Below the pieces are notes generated by a model. That model did not search any database, was not told where the DNA came from, and worked only from the letters and a program-made list of their open reading frames with translations. From NCBI GenBank assembly GCA_937915825.1, contig CALGGT010000022.1, positions 1-17,358 of the forward strand: a stretch of DNA of 17,358 bases. Reading direction: 5' to 3'. This DNA is from an uncultured Eubacterium sp. (GTDB taxonomy: Bacteria; Bacillota; Clostridia; Lachnospirales; Lachnospiraceae). The translations under genes and the position numbers were made by a program. Below are positions 1-7,430 of the stretch, piece by piece. Positions within the stretch are counted from its first letter, which is position 1; the number at the start of each line of letters is the position of its first letter.

Positions 1-1
1 A

Positions 2-178
2 GCCCTTGGCTCAGACGCCTTCTTCCCATTCTCGGACAACATCGAGCGGGCCTTTGCCAGCGGCGTCACTTATATTGCCCAGCCCGGCGGCTCCGTGCGG
101 GACGACCTGGTGATCGAGGCCGCCGACAGGCACGATATGGTCATGGCGTTTACGGGCCTGCGATTGTTCCACCACTGA
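2..178 (+). CDS. purH: PurH C-terminus (AICAR transformylase/IMP cyclohydrolase), 5' truncated by window
   Basis: Only the last 58 codons are present, ending in TGA at 176-178. The visible peptide carries the closing signature of the AICAR formyltransferase domain: SDAFFPF near the left edge, then [15 protein letters not shown], then [11 protein letters not shown] at the terminus. PurH performs the last two steps of de novo IMP synthesis in the cytosol, using 10-formyl-THF as formyl donor. It is followed by purD after 107 bp, a common purine-operon order. Its base composition is odd: about 62% G+C by hand count (111 of 178), with third positions almost all G or C. The genes from glyA onward are visibly richer in A+T. 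The identity is very secure; the composition may mean a different source for this end of the window. Confidence 0.95.
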   Translation, partial: ALGSDAFFPFSDNIERAFASGVTYIAQPGGSVRDDLVIEAADRHDMVMAFTGLRLFHH

Positions 179-285
179 TCGTTTTTACAGATCATAAGTA
201 CTCATTTGAATGTTGCCGCAGCAGCGGGAATGCGTCTTATGACGGACGCGGAGCGGGCAGCTGCAGCAAAGCAGAAAGGATGCAA
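179..285 (+). other. purH-purD intergenic spacer with nested inverted repeats and the purD ribosome binding site
   Basis: This 107-bp gap holds two nested short inverted repeats. GCGTC (232-236) pairs with GACGC (245-249), and GCAGC (221-225) pairs with GCTGC (260-264). They could form a small interrupted stem-loop. There is no following T-tract, so it does not look like an intrinsic terminator. AAAGGA at 275-280 is the purD Shine-Dalgarno. It is followed by 5 nt and ATG at 286, which decides the start: an in-frame ATG at 280 overlaps the Shine-Dalgarno and has no spacing. I see no clear sigma-A promoter or riboswitch here. Confidence 0.5.
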
Positions 286-1560
286 ATGAAGATATTAGTT
301 GTCGGTGGCGGCGGAAGAGAGCACGCTATATGTTGGAAGGTGGCCAAGAGCCCGTTGGTTGATAAGATTTACTGTGCTCCCGGCAATGCGGGCATCGCAT
401 CTGTTGCAGAGTGCGTTCCGATTGGCGCCATGGAGTTTGATAAGTTAGTTGCATTTGCAAAGGAGAAGGAGATTGACTTAACAGTCGTAGGTATGGACGA
501 TCCTCTTGTCGGCGGTATCGTGGACGCATTTGAGGCTGAGGGGCTTAGAGTTTTCGGTCCCAGAAAGAATGCAGCTATTCTTGAGGGTTCCAAGGCATTT
601 TCTAAGGATCTTATGAAGAAGTATGACATACCTACAGCAGCTTATGAGACATTTAATAACCCTGAGGATGCACTTGATTATCTCGAGACAGCGCCAATGC
701 CTACAGTTTTGAAGGCTGACGGTCTGGCTCTTGGCAAGGGAGTTTTAATCTGCCGGAACCTAGAGGAGGCGAAGGCAGGCGTTAAGGAACTCATGGTCGA
801 CAAACAGTTTGGAAGCGCCGGTGACAGGATTGTCATCGAGGAGTTCATGACAGGCCGCGAGGTCTCTGTTTTGTCTTTTGTTGACGGCAAAACCATCAAG
901 ATTATGACAAGCGCACAGGATCACAAGCGCGCCAAGGATAACGACCAGGGCTTAAATACAGGCGGTATGGGAACATTCTCACCCAGCCCGTTCTACACAC
1001 CAGAGGTTGACGAATTCTGTAAGAAGTACATCTATCAGAAGAGTGTTGACGCTATGGCAAGCGAGGGCAGGGAATTTAAGGGAATCATTTTCTTTGGTCT
1101 GATGCTCACACCGGACGGACCGAAGGTTTTGGAGTATAACGCGCGTTTTGGCGATCCGGAAGCACAGGTTGTTCTTCCCCGTATGAAGACGGATCTGCTC
1201 GATACCATGGAAGCCTGCGTGGACGGCACACTCGATAAGATCGATCTTACGTTTGAAGACAATGCGGCTGTATGTGTGGTATTAGCCTCGGATGGGTATC
1301 CGTTAGCTTACGAAAAAGGAAAAGTGATCCAAGGGTTGGATACCTTTAAAGATAAAACAGGATATTACGTATTTCATGCCGGCACCGCTTTCAACCACAA
1401 GGGAGAGATTGTAACAAATGGCGGTCGCGTGCTGGGAGTTACGGCGAAAGGCAACGATTTAAAAGAAGCCCGGGCCAATGCTTACGCGGCAACGGAATGG
1501 ATTACGTTTGAGAACAAATACATGCGTCATGACATTGGAAAAGCCATTGACGAAGCATAA
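286..1560 (+). CDS. purD: Phosphoribosylamine-glycine ligase (GAR synthetase)
   Basis: PurD is a cytosolic ATP-grasp enzyme that joins glycine to 5-phosphoribosylamine to give GAR, step 2 of purine synthesis. The 424-residue length is normal. Motifs in order are the N-terminal MKILVVGGGGREHA, GPRKNAAILEGSK (about 91-103), KADGLALGKGV (about 143-153), GGMGTFSPSPFYT (about 226-238) and EYNARFGDPE (about 283-292), the last a metal/ATP-binding region. I chose ATG 286 over ATG 280 because of Shine-Dalgarno spacing and because the protein then begins MKILVVGG as in the family. glyA follows 21 bp later; it makes the glycine PurD uses. Codon use changes inside the gene: up to about 1240 Lys is AAG 26 times and AAA twice, while afterwards it is AAA 8 times and AAG once. 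Thr shifts from mostly ACA to ACC/ACG. The reading frame and protein remain intact, so the function looks whole. Confidence 0.97.
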   Translation: MKILVVGGGGREHAICWKVAKSPLVDKIYCAPGNAGIASVAECVPIGAMEFDKLVAFAKEKEIDLTVVGMDDPLVGGIVDAFEAEGLRVFGPRKNAAILEGSKAFSKDLMKKYDIPTAAYETFNNPEDALDYLETAPMPTVLKADGLALGKGVLICRNLEEAKAGVKELMVDKQFGSAGDRIVIEEFMTGREVSVLSFVDGKTIKIMTSAQDHKRAKDNDQGLNTGGMGTFSPSPFYTPEVDEFCKKYIYQKSVDAMASEGREFKGIIFFGLMLTPDGPKVLEYNARFGDPEAQVVLPRMKTDLLDTMEACVDGTLDKIDLTFEDNAAVCVVLASDGYPLAYEKGKVIQGLDTFKDKTGYYVFHAGTAFNHKGEIVTNGGRVLGVTAKGNDLKEARANAYAATEWITFENKYMRHDIGKAIDEA

Positions 1561-1581
1561 AAAAGAAAGGAATTCAAAACT

Positions 1582-2823
1582 ATGTATTCATTTGATGAAA
1601 TTGTAAAGGCAGATCCGGATATTGCCAAAGCGATGGAACAGGAAACCAAAAGACAGCAGGATCACCTGGAATTGATCGCTTCCGAAAACTTTGTGAGCAA
1701 ACCGATCATGGCTGCTATGGGAAGTACCTGTACCAATAAATACGCTGAAGGATATCCCGGTAAGCGTTATTATGGCGGATGCCAATATGTGGATATCATT
1801 GAAGATTTAGCCAGAGAGCGTGCGAAGAAATTATTCGGATGTACCTATGCCAACGTTCAGCCTCATTCCGGTGCTCAGGCTAATATGGCGGTATTCTTCG
1901 CCTTGGTAAAACCCGGCGAGACCGTCATGGGTATGAATCTGGATCACGGCGGACATTTATCCCATGGAAGCCCTGCCAATATTTCCGGAACGTATTATAA
2001 CATCGTTCCGTATGGTGTTACCGATGAAGGATTCATTGATTACGATGCGGTAGAAAAAATTGCCAAGGAATGCAAGCCGAAGATGATCATTGCCGGTGCC
2101 AGCGCGTACTGTCGGAAAATTGATTTCAAGCGTTTCCGCGAGATCGCGGATCAAGTGGGAGCTTATTTAATGGTGGATATGGCTCACATTGCAGGTTTGG
2201 TTGCTGCCGGCGTTCATGAAAGTCCCATTCCTTATGCCCATGTTACCACAACTACCACGCATAAGACTTTACGAGGACCTCGTGGCGGCATGATCCTTTC
2301 TTCGGAAGAATTTGCCACGGAGCATAAATTAAACAAGGCCATTTTCCCGGGAACCCAGGGTGGTCCTTTGATGCACGTGATCGCGGCGAAAGCGATCTGT
2401 TTGAAAGAGGCGTTGGATCCTTCGTTTAAAGTATATGGACAACAAGTGGTTCAGAATGCGAAGGCATTAAGTGAAGGGTTGATGAAACGAGGCGTGGACA
2501 TTGTATCCGGTGGTACCGATAATCATCTGATGTTAATTGACCTGGTATCCAAGAATTTAACCGGGAAAGAGGTAGAGGCATGGTTGGACGAGGCTAATAT
2601 TACCGCGAATAAGAACACCATCCCCAACGATCCTCAAAGTCCTTTTGTAACCAGCGGAATCCGTTTGGGAACCGCGGCAGTTACCACCCGCGGACTAAAC
2701 GAAGAGGATATGGACCAAGTTGCATTGGCTATCTCTTTGTTAATTGATGATGTGAACGCAAATAAAGCACAAGCGATGGAGATCGTGAAGTCCCTGACCG
2801 ATCGTTATCCCCTATATGAGTAA
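1582..2823 (+). CDS. glyA: Serine hydroxymethyltransferase
   Basis: GlyA is a PLP enzyme converting serine and THF to glycine and 5,10-methylene-THF, the main one-carbon entry point for purines, thymidylate and methionine. The 413-residue product is full length. It shows [10 protein letters not shown] near residues 30-40, [14 protein letters not shown], the [13 protein letters not shown] block, and the PLP-lysine site [15 protein letters not shown] with Lys228, where E. coli GlyA has Lys229. AGAAAGGAA at 1565-1572 precedes the ATG with a slightly long 9-10 nt gap. The gene lies 21 bp after purD and only 5 bp before folE, so it sits in the middle of a purine/folate transcription unit. Nothing is missing among the key residues. 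Confidence 0.97.
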   Translation: MYSFDEIVKADPDIAKAMEQETKRQQDHLELIASENFVSKPIMAAMGSTCTNKYAEGYPGKRYYGGCQYVDIIEDLARERAKKLFGCTYANVQPHSGAQANMAVFFALVKPGETVMGMNLDHGGHLSHGSPANISGTYYNIVPYGVTDEGFIDYDAVEKIAKECKPKMIIAGASAYCRKIDFKRFREIADQVGAYLMVDMAHIAGLVAAGVHESPIPYAHVTTTTTHKTLRGPRGGMILSSEEFATEHKLNKAIFPGTQGGPLMHVIAAKAICLKEALDPSFKVYGQQVVQNAKALSEGLMKRGVDIVSGGTDNHLMLIDLVSKNLTGKEVEAWLDEANITANKNTIPNDPQSPFVTSGIRLGTAAVTTRGLNEEDMDQVALAISLLIDDVNANKAQAMEIVKSLTDRYPLYE

Positions 2824-2828
2824 AGAAC

Positions 2829-3374
2829 ATGGATGAGAAGAAAATAAAAGAAGCGACTCGCCTGTTCCTGGAGGGAATTGGCGAGGACCCATCCAGAGAA
2901 GGTTTGGTGGACACACCGGATCGCATTGCCAGAATGTGCAAAGAAATATTCGCAGGCTACGAATGCGATGCCAAGGTTCATCTAAGCAAGGTATTTCACA
3001 CGGATTTATCCGGAATGATCCTGGAAAAAGACATTCCTTTTCATTCCCTGTGTGAACATCACCTGCTTCCGTTTTTTGGAAAAGTGACCATCGGTTATTT
3101 ACCGGATCAGAAAGTCGTGGGCTTATCCAAACTTGCGCGAACCGTGGAAGTTTATGCCAGACGGGCTCAGATTCAAGAGCAAATGACCGATCAGATCGCG
3201 ACTGCCATTTATGAAGAATTAGAGCCGAAAGGCGTGATCGTTATGGTGGAAGCGGAACATATGTGCATGGCCATGCGGGGCATTAAGAAAATCGGTGCTC
3301 TTACAACGACCATGGCACAAAAAGGAGATCTTTCCGAAAAAGATCTTGCAAATTTCTTTGAAATGAGGAAATAA
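2829..3374 (+). CDS. folE: GTP cyclohydrolase I
   Basis: FolE opens GTP to 7,8-dihydroneopterin triphosphate plus formate, the first committed step of folate synthesis. The product is 181 residues, typical of bacterial type-IA enzymes. The zinc ligands are visible as Cys75 and His78 in SLCEHHLLPFFGK and Cys146 in EAEHMCMAMRG. The catalytic histidines should be His77 and His144. The GLSKLARTVEVYARR helix and the QEQMTDQIA segment of the T-fold core are intact. The start lies 5 bp after the glyA stop and has only a weak AAAGAAC upstream, so translation probably depends on coupling to glyA. The folBK start follows after 1 bp. The zinc form is expected from the full CHC ligand set. Confidence 0.97.
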   Translation: MDEKKIKEATRLFLEGIGEDPSREGLVDTPDRIARMCKEIFAGYECDAKVHLSKVFHTDLSGMILEKDIPFHSLCEHHLLPFFGKVTIGYLPDQKVVGLSKLARTVEVYARRAQIQEQMTDQIATAIYEELEPKGVIVMVEAEHMCMAMRGIKKIGALTTTMAQKGDLSEKDLANFFEMRK

Positions 3375-3375
3375 T

Positions 3376-4194
3376 ATGGATTTGATTGAAATCAAGGACT
3401 TGGAATGTTTTAGTCATCATGGCTTGTTGGAAGAAGAGCATGCCCTGGGACAAAAATTCATGGTTTCTTTAAAACTGTTCCTGGATTTGCGAAAAAGCGG
3501 ACGAAACGACGATATTCATGAATCCTTGGACTATTCGGAAGTTGCCCATTTTATCCATGACTTCATGTCAAACAAACGATTTCAATTAATTGAAGCTCTG
3601 GCGGAAAATATTGCCAATGAATTATTGCTTCATTATGAACGATTACAAAAAGTGGAGGTCTGTGTAAAAAAACCATGGGCCCCCATTTTATTGCCTTTAG
3701 ATACTGTATCGGTAACCGTTTGTCGTGGTTGGCATCCCGTGTTTTTAGGAGCCGGTTCCAACATTGAGCCGAAAAGCGCTTACCTAGAAAGGGCTTTTAA
3801 GGAACTTTCAGCCTGTACATGGATTCGTAATCTTCAAAGCTCGGAATGGATCACAACGAAGCCTTATGGGGTGAAAGATCAGGATGACTTTTTAAATGGC
3901 GTTTTTCGCATGGAAACTTTATATACACCGGAAGAACTTCTGGAAAAACTTCATGAGATCGAAGCGAAAGAACATCGGGAACGAACGGTTCATTGGGGTC
4001 CCAGAACGTTGGATCTTGATATTTTATTCTATGAGGACTGGATCGTGCAACGTCCGGATCTGGTCATTCCCCATCCGGATCTTTGCAATCGGGATTTTGT
4101 ATTGAAGCCGATGGTGGAACTGGCCCCCTATTGGATCCATCCGGTTCTGAAGAAATCCATGATGCAGTTGCTTCAGGAATTCGAAACAAAATAA
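3376..4194 (+). CDS. folBK: Fused dihydroneopterin aldolase (FolB) and HPPK (FolK)
   Basis: This bifunctional folate enzyme has 272 residues. Residues 1 to about 118 are FolB, which cleaves dihydroneopterin to 6-hydroxymethyl-dihydropterin and glycolaldehyde. The expected active-site residues are Glu21 in EEEHALGQ, Tyr53 in LDYSEV, Glu73 in LIEALAE and Lys99 in KKPWAPI. Residues from about 121 to the end are FolK, which pyrophosphorylates the FolB product. It shows FLGAGSNIEP, then HWGPRTLDLDILFYE with Asp213 and Asp215 as magnesium ligands, then IPHPDLCNRDFVLKPMVELAP. GAGGA at 3365-3369 is a good ribosome binding site 6 nt before ATG. The gene begins 1 bp after folE. The FolB-FolK order fits direct transfer of the intermediate. 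The usual partner folP (dihydropteroate synthase) is not adjacent. Confidence 0.95.
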   Translation: MDLIEIKDLECFSHHGLLEEEHALGQKFMVSLKLFLDLRKSGRNDDIHESLDYSEVAHFIHDFMSNKRFQLIEALAENIANELLLHYERLQKVEVCVKKPWAPILLPLDTVSVTVCRGWHPVFLGAGSNIEPKSAYLERAFKELSACTWIRNLQSSEWITTKPYGVKDQDDFLNGVFRMETLYTPEELLEKLHEIEAKEHRERTVHWGPRTLDLDILFYEDWIVQRPDLVIPHPDLCNRDFVLKPMVELAPYWIHPVLKKSMMQLLQEFETK

Positions 4195-4206
4195 AGGAGG
4201 GAACGC

Positions 4207-5346
4207 ATGCAGGATTTAGCTACATCCCGGGAACAAATTGATGTGATCGATCGTAAGATCGTTCATCTTTTTGAAGAGAGAATGGTACTATCCAATGAAG
4301 TGGCCGCGTATAAGAAGGCCACCAATAAACCGGTCTATGATCCCATTCGCGAGCAGGAAAAATTGGAAAAATTGCAAAGCATGGCTTCCACGGATTTTAA
4401 CAAAGAGGCGGTTGAAGAGTTATTTACGCAGATCATGTCCCTTAGTCGAAAATACCAATACCGAGAGATCCATCCCAAAGCGGAGATCTATTCGTTCCAA
4501 ATGTACGAGAAATTTCCGATGGATCAAAATACAAAGGTATGTTTTTTTGGCCCCCCCGGAACCCATACCCAACAGGCCATGATGGATTTCTTTGGCAAAG
4601 ATATCAAAGGAATTTCTGCCCCTACGTTCCAAAGTGTGATGGATCAAGTGGAACAGGAAGCAGCCGATTTTGGAGTCTTACCCATTGAGAATTCCTCTAC
4701 CGGCGGGATTACCGCAAATTATGATCTGTTGCTGGATAAAAATGTTTATATTGTAGGAGAATACATTCGTCCCATCACTCAAAGTTTAATGGGACTTCCC
4801 GGTGCTTCTTTCGAGAAGGCAACAAAGGTATATTCTCACCCCCAGGGATTAATGCAATGTGCCAGATTCTTAAGTCAATATCCCAACCTTCAGCAGATTC
4901 CCTGTGAAAGTACGGCAGATGCAGCAAAAAAGGTTCGTGAAATGGGGGATCCGGCGGCATTAGCCATTGCCGCGCCGGTTGCCGCACATGTGTATAACCT
5001 GGAGATCTTAAAGGATAGCATCCAGCAAGAACAGTCCAATGCTACCCGGTTTATCATCATTCATCATAAACCTTTTTATCAGAAAGACAGTAATAAGTTA
5101 GCCCTTTGTTTTGAATTAAAACACGAGTGCGGATCTTTGTACCGGACGCTGTCTCATTTTCAATTTAATCATTTGAACCTGTCTTTGATCGAATCCCGCC
5201 CCATCAAAGAGAAGAACTGGGAATATCGTTTTTTTGTGGATGTAGAAGGGAATTTATTGGACCCCGGTGTGCAAAATGCATTAAGAGGCATCAAGGACGA
5301 TGCGAAAAAATTGATGATCTTGGGAAATTTTAAAGCGATCACGTAA
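4207..5346 (+). CDS. pheA: Bifunctional chorismate mutase/prephenate dehydratase with ACT domain (P-protein)
   Basis: PheA converts chorismate to prephenate and then phenylpyruvate, committing it to phenylalanine. The 379 residues divide into three parts. Chorismate mutase (1 to about 90) has Arg8, Arg25, Lys36, Asp45, Arg48 and Glu49, matching E. coli residues with a constant offset of 3. Prephenate dehydratase (about 110-285) has GPPGTHTQQA, VLPIENSSTGGI, SHPQGLMQC and the catalytic NATRF with Thr280. The ACT domain (about 295-375) has GSLYRTL (309-315) and ESRP (329-332), the motifs that bind phenylalanine, so feedback inhibition is expected. A strong AAAGGAGG at 4193-4200 overlaps the folBK stop, 6 nt before ATG. 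Its place in a folate operon may reflect shared use of chorismate, but it may be simple operon packing. Confidence 0.96.
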   Translation: MQDLATSREQIDVIDRKIVHLFEERMVLSNEVAAYKKATNKPVYDPIREQEKLEKLQSMASTDFNKEAVEELFTQIMSLSRKYQYREIHPKAEIYSFQMYEKFPMDQNTKVCFFGPPGTHTQQAMMDFFGKDIKGISAPTFQSVMDQVEQEAADFGVLPIENSSTGGITANYDLLLDKNVYIVGEYIRPITQSLMGLPGASFEKATKVYSHPQGLMQCARFLSQYPNLQQIPCESTADAAKKVREMGDPAALAIAAPVAAHVYNLEILKDSIQQEQSNATRFIIIHHKPFYQKDSNKLALCFELKHECGSLYRTLSHFQFNHLNLSLIESRPIKEKNWEYRFFVDVEGNLLDPGVQNALRGIKDDAKKLMILGNFKAIT

Positions 5347-5363
5347 GGAGCAAACTCTTTACG
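5342..5363 (+). other. Intercistronic hairpin over the pheA stop codon
   Basis: CGTAAGGAG (5342-5350) and CTCTTTACG (5355-5363) form a 9-bp stem with one G-U pair and a CAAA loop. The pheA TAA (5344-5346) lies inside the left arm. No T-tract follows, and the miaB Shine-Dalgarno begins at 5367, so this is not a standard terminator. It could affect mRNA processing or set the relative expression of miaB; that is inference. Confidence 0.5.
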
Positions 5364-5383
5364 CACGAAAGGAATGTAGTTTC

Positions 5384-6814
5384 ATGGTAGAACAAATCCC
5401 CGTAACCGCCCCGGAACGTGAGCCGGAACGACAGATTTTCTTTATTGAAAAATGTAAAAAATGGGTACAGGAGGAAGAAACCAAATTACAAAGAGATTTA
5501 ACGGTATCCATTCAAACCATGGGTTGTCAAATGAATGCCAGGGATTCGGAAAAATTGCTGGCGATCTTCGAGATGATGGGATATAAGCCTACGGAAGATG
5601 CCGTGGCGGATTTTGTTCTTTATAATACGTGTACGGTAAGAGAAAATGCCAATCAGAAATTGTACGGAAGATTGGGGTATTTAAAACGTCAAAAAAGTCA
5701 GAATTCCCATATGAAGATCGGGATTTGCGGCTGCATGATGCAAGAGCCTACTGCTGTAGAAAAAATACGGACCTCTTACCCGTTTGTGGATTTGGTATTT
5801 GGAACCCATAATGTATATCAATTGGCGGAAATTTTTTATCATCAATTGTTGAATGATGTTCTCTATGTGGATGTATGGGATAAGCCCGGAGAAGTGGTCG
5901 AAGATCATTTACCCAGCGTTCGTAAATATCCCTTTAAAGGCAGTGTAAACATCGCATATGGATGCGATAAATTCTGTACGTTCTGTATTGTTCCTCATGT
6001 TCGGGGAAGAGAGCGAAGCCGAGAACCGGAAGAGATCCTGAAAGAGGTAAAAGACCTGGTAAAAAGTGGTGCCAAAGAGGTGATGCTGTTAGGACAAAAT
6101 GTGAATTCCTACGGCAAGACTTTAAAAAACCCTATAACTTTTGCAAAATTATTAGAAATGGTGGAACAGGTGGACGGCCTTGAGCGCATTCGTTTTATGA
6201 CGCCGCACCCGAAAGACATTACCGATGAAATGATCGATGTTATGGCAAAGAGTAAGAAAATCTGCAATCAATTGCATTTTCCTCTTCAAAGCGGAAGCGA
6301 TCGACTGTTAAAGAAAATGAATCGCCATTATACCAAAAAACAATACATGGATTGGGTAGATAAGATCAAAGAAAAAATTCCGGATGTTGCCTTAACAACC
6401 GATATTATCGTAGGTTTTCCCGGCGAGACCGAAGAGGATTTCTTAGAAACCATGGATGTGATCCGTAAGGCCAGGTATGCCAGCGTGTATTCCTTTATTT
6501 ATTCTAAAAGAACGGGAACGCCGGCGGCCAAAATGCCGGATCAGGTTCCGGAAGATATAATAAAAGATCGGTTTGATCGGATGTTGGCAGAGATTCATAA
6601 AATTTCCGCGGAAATCCATAAAGCGGGGGTAGGAAAGGTGGAAGAGGTGCTATTTGAAGAAATCAACGCCCAGGATTCCACGATGATTACCGGACGGCTT
6701 ACGAACAACGATCTGGTTCATTGCAAGGGAGATGCTTCTTTAATCGGAAAAATACTCCCCGTAAAACTTACGGAGAGTATGGGTTTCTATTACATCGGTG
6801 AACTGGTAAAATAA
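5384..6814 (+). CDS. miaB: tRNA (N6-isopentenyl adenosine(37)-C2)-methylthiotransferase
   Basis: MiaB is a radical-SAM enzyme with two 4Fe-4S clusters. It methylthiolates i6A37 in tRNAs that read UNN codons. The 476-residue protein has an N-terminal extension of about 40 residues, seen in clostridial MiaB. The UPF0004 domain carries cluster ligands Cys48 (MGCQMN), Cys83 (NTCTVRE) and Cys117 (CGCMMQE). The radical-SAM motif CDKFCTFC has Cys194, Cys198 and Cys201, followed by PHVRGRERSR. A C-terminal TRAM-type RNA-binding segment covers about 408-476. GAAAGGAA at 5367-5374 is the ribosome binding site, 9 nt before ATG. The gene is 37 bp after pheA and probably shares its transcript. Its stop is 7 bp from the converging cyclophilin stop. 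Confidence 0.96.
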   Translation: MVEQIPVTAPEREPERQIFFIEKCKKWVQEEETKLQRDLTVSIQTMGCQMNARDSEKLLAIFEMMGYKPTEDAVADFVLYNTCTVRENANQKLYGRLGYLKRQKSQNSHMKIGICGCMMQEPTAVEKIRTSYPFVDLVFGTHNVYQLAEIFYHQLLNDVLYVDVWDKPGEVVEDHLPSVRKYPFKGSVNIAYGCDKFCTFCIVPHVRGRERSREPEEILKEVKDLVKSGAKEVMLLGQNVNSYGKTLKNPITFAKLLEMVEQVDGLERIRFMTPHPKDITDEMIDVMAKSKKICNQLHFPLQSGSDRLLKKMNRHYTKKQYMDWVDKIKEKIPDVALTTDIIVGFPGETEEDFLETMDVIRKARYASVYSFIYSKRTGTPAAKMPDQVPEDIIKDRFDRMLAEIHKISAEIHKAGVGKVEEVLFEEINAQDSTMITGRLTNNDLVHCKGDASLIGKILPVKLTESMGFYYIGELVK

Positions 6815-6832
6815 TTCGATTTTACATTTTTT
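6806..6832. terminator. Possible bidirectional terminator between miaB and the cyclophilin gene
   Basis: GTAAAAT (6806-6812), a 6-nt loop, and ATTTTAC (6819-6825) form an AT-rich 7-bp stem, followed by A and six T (6827-6832) in the miaB direction. The arms include the stop codons of both convergent genes. A wider imperfect pairing of AACTGG (6801-6806) with CCGGTT (6833-6838) flanks it. The stem is weak in GC, so termination is only plausible. Confidence 0.4.
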
Positions 6833-7346
6833 CCGGTTCGGGGTAGGTTACGCCGAAGGTATCCACGGTAACTTCTTCCATGATAACCGGCGTTAACGGG
6901 CAATCAGCCTCCCCTCTGGGAGTTAATGCGATCTCATCCACTACGTCCAATCCTTCGATCACTTTTCCAAATGCTGCATATTGCCCATCCAAATAAGGAG
7001 CGGCTTTATGCATGATGAAGAATTGTGAGCCGGCACTATCAGGAATCTGAGCTCTTGCCATGGACAATACCCCGGGGGTATGTTCCAAAGGATTGGCAAA
7101 ACCATTCTGATTAAATTCCCCCTTAATGCTGTAGCCGGGACCACCCATTCCATTGCCGTTGGGATCTCCGCCTTGGATCATAAAATCCGGAATCACACGG
7201 TGAAAGGTCAAACCATTGTAAAAACCTTTTTGCACCAAATGAATGAAATTATTTACGGTATTCGGTGCGATATCCGGGTATAATTCGGCGATGATCGGCG
7301 ATTTTCCTTGAATTTTAAATGTAACTACGGGATTTTTTTTACTCAT
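6822..7346 (-). CDS. Cyclophilin-type peptidyl-prolyl cis-trans isomerase
   Basis: This protein of 174 residues has no signal peptide, so it should be a cytosolic prolyl isomerase assisting protein folding. Cyclophilin motifs are intact: FHRVIPDFMIQGGD (49-61) with the catalytic Arg50, Phe55 and Gln58, then GSQFFIM (106-112) and LDGQYAAFGKV (119-129). Where human CypA has Trp121 there is Tyr118, and the active-site His126 position is Tyr123, so weak cyclosporin A binding would be expected. I chose the start at 7346 because AAAGGAA lies 9 nt upstream and the protein then begins MSKKNPVVTF. A longer in-frame reading to 7415 starts with TTG inside the promoter region and is rejected. It converges with miaB and diverges from the LD-carboxypeptidase gene. 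Confidence 0.95.
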   Translation of the reverse strand: MSKKNPVVTFKIQGKSPIIAELYPDIAPNTVNNFIHLVQKGFYNGLTFHRVIPDFMIQGGDPNGNGMGGPGYSIKGEFNQNGFANPLEHTPGVLSMARAQIPDSAGSQFFIMHKAAPYLDGQYAAFGKVIEGLDVVDEIALTPRGEADCPLTPVIMEEVTVDTFGVTYPEPEKM

Positions 7347-7386
7347 AATCTTATATTCCTTTCTTTCAATCGGATTTAATAGTAAA

Positions 7387-7415
7387 ATCATACCATAAAA
7401 CCATAGAAAAAGCAA
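7387..7415 (-). promoter_or_regulatory. Candidate sigma-A promoter of the cyclophilin gene
   Basis: On the minus strand TTGCTT (7415-7410) is followed by a 17-bp spacer and TATGAT (7392-7387). The -10 matches the consensus at 5 of 6 and the -35 at its first three bases. It lies about 40 bp before the start at 7346. No comparable plus-strand promoter for the LD-carboxypeptidase gene stands out in the 84-bp divergent gap. Confidence 0.55.
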
Positions 7416-7430
7416 GAAAGGAGACTTCCT

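Noticed and set aside
7347..7415. Longer cyclophilin start at TTG 7415
   Set aside because: It would begin inside the -35 element of its own promoter. The ATG at 7346 has a good Shine-Dalgarno and gives the normal family N-terminus.
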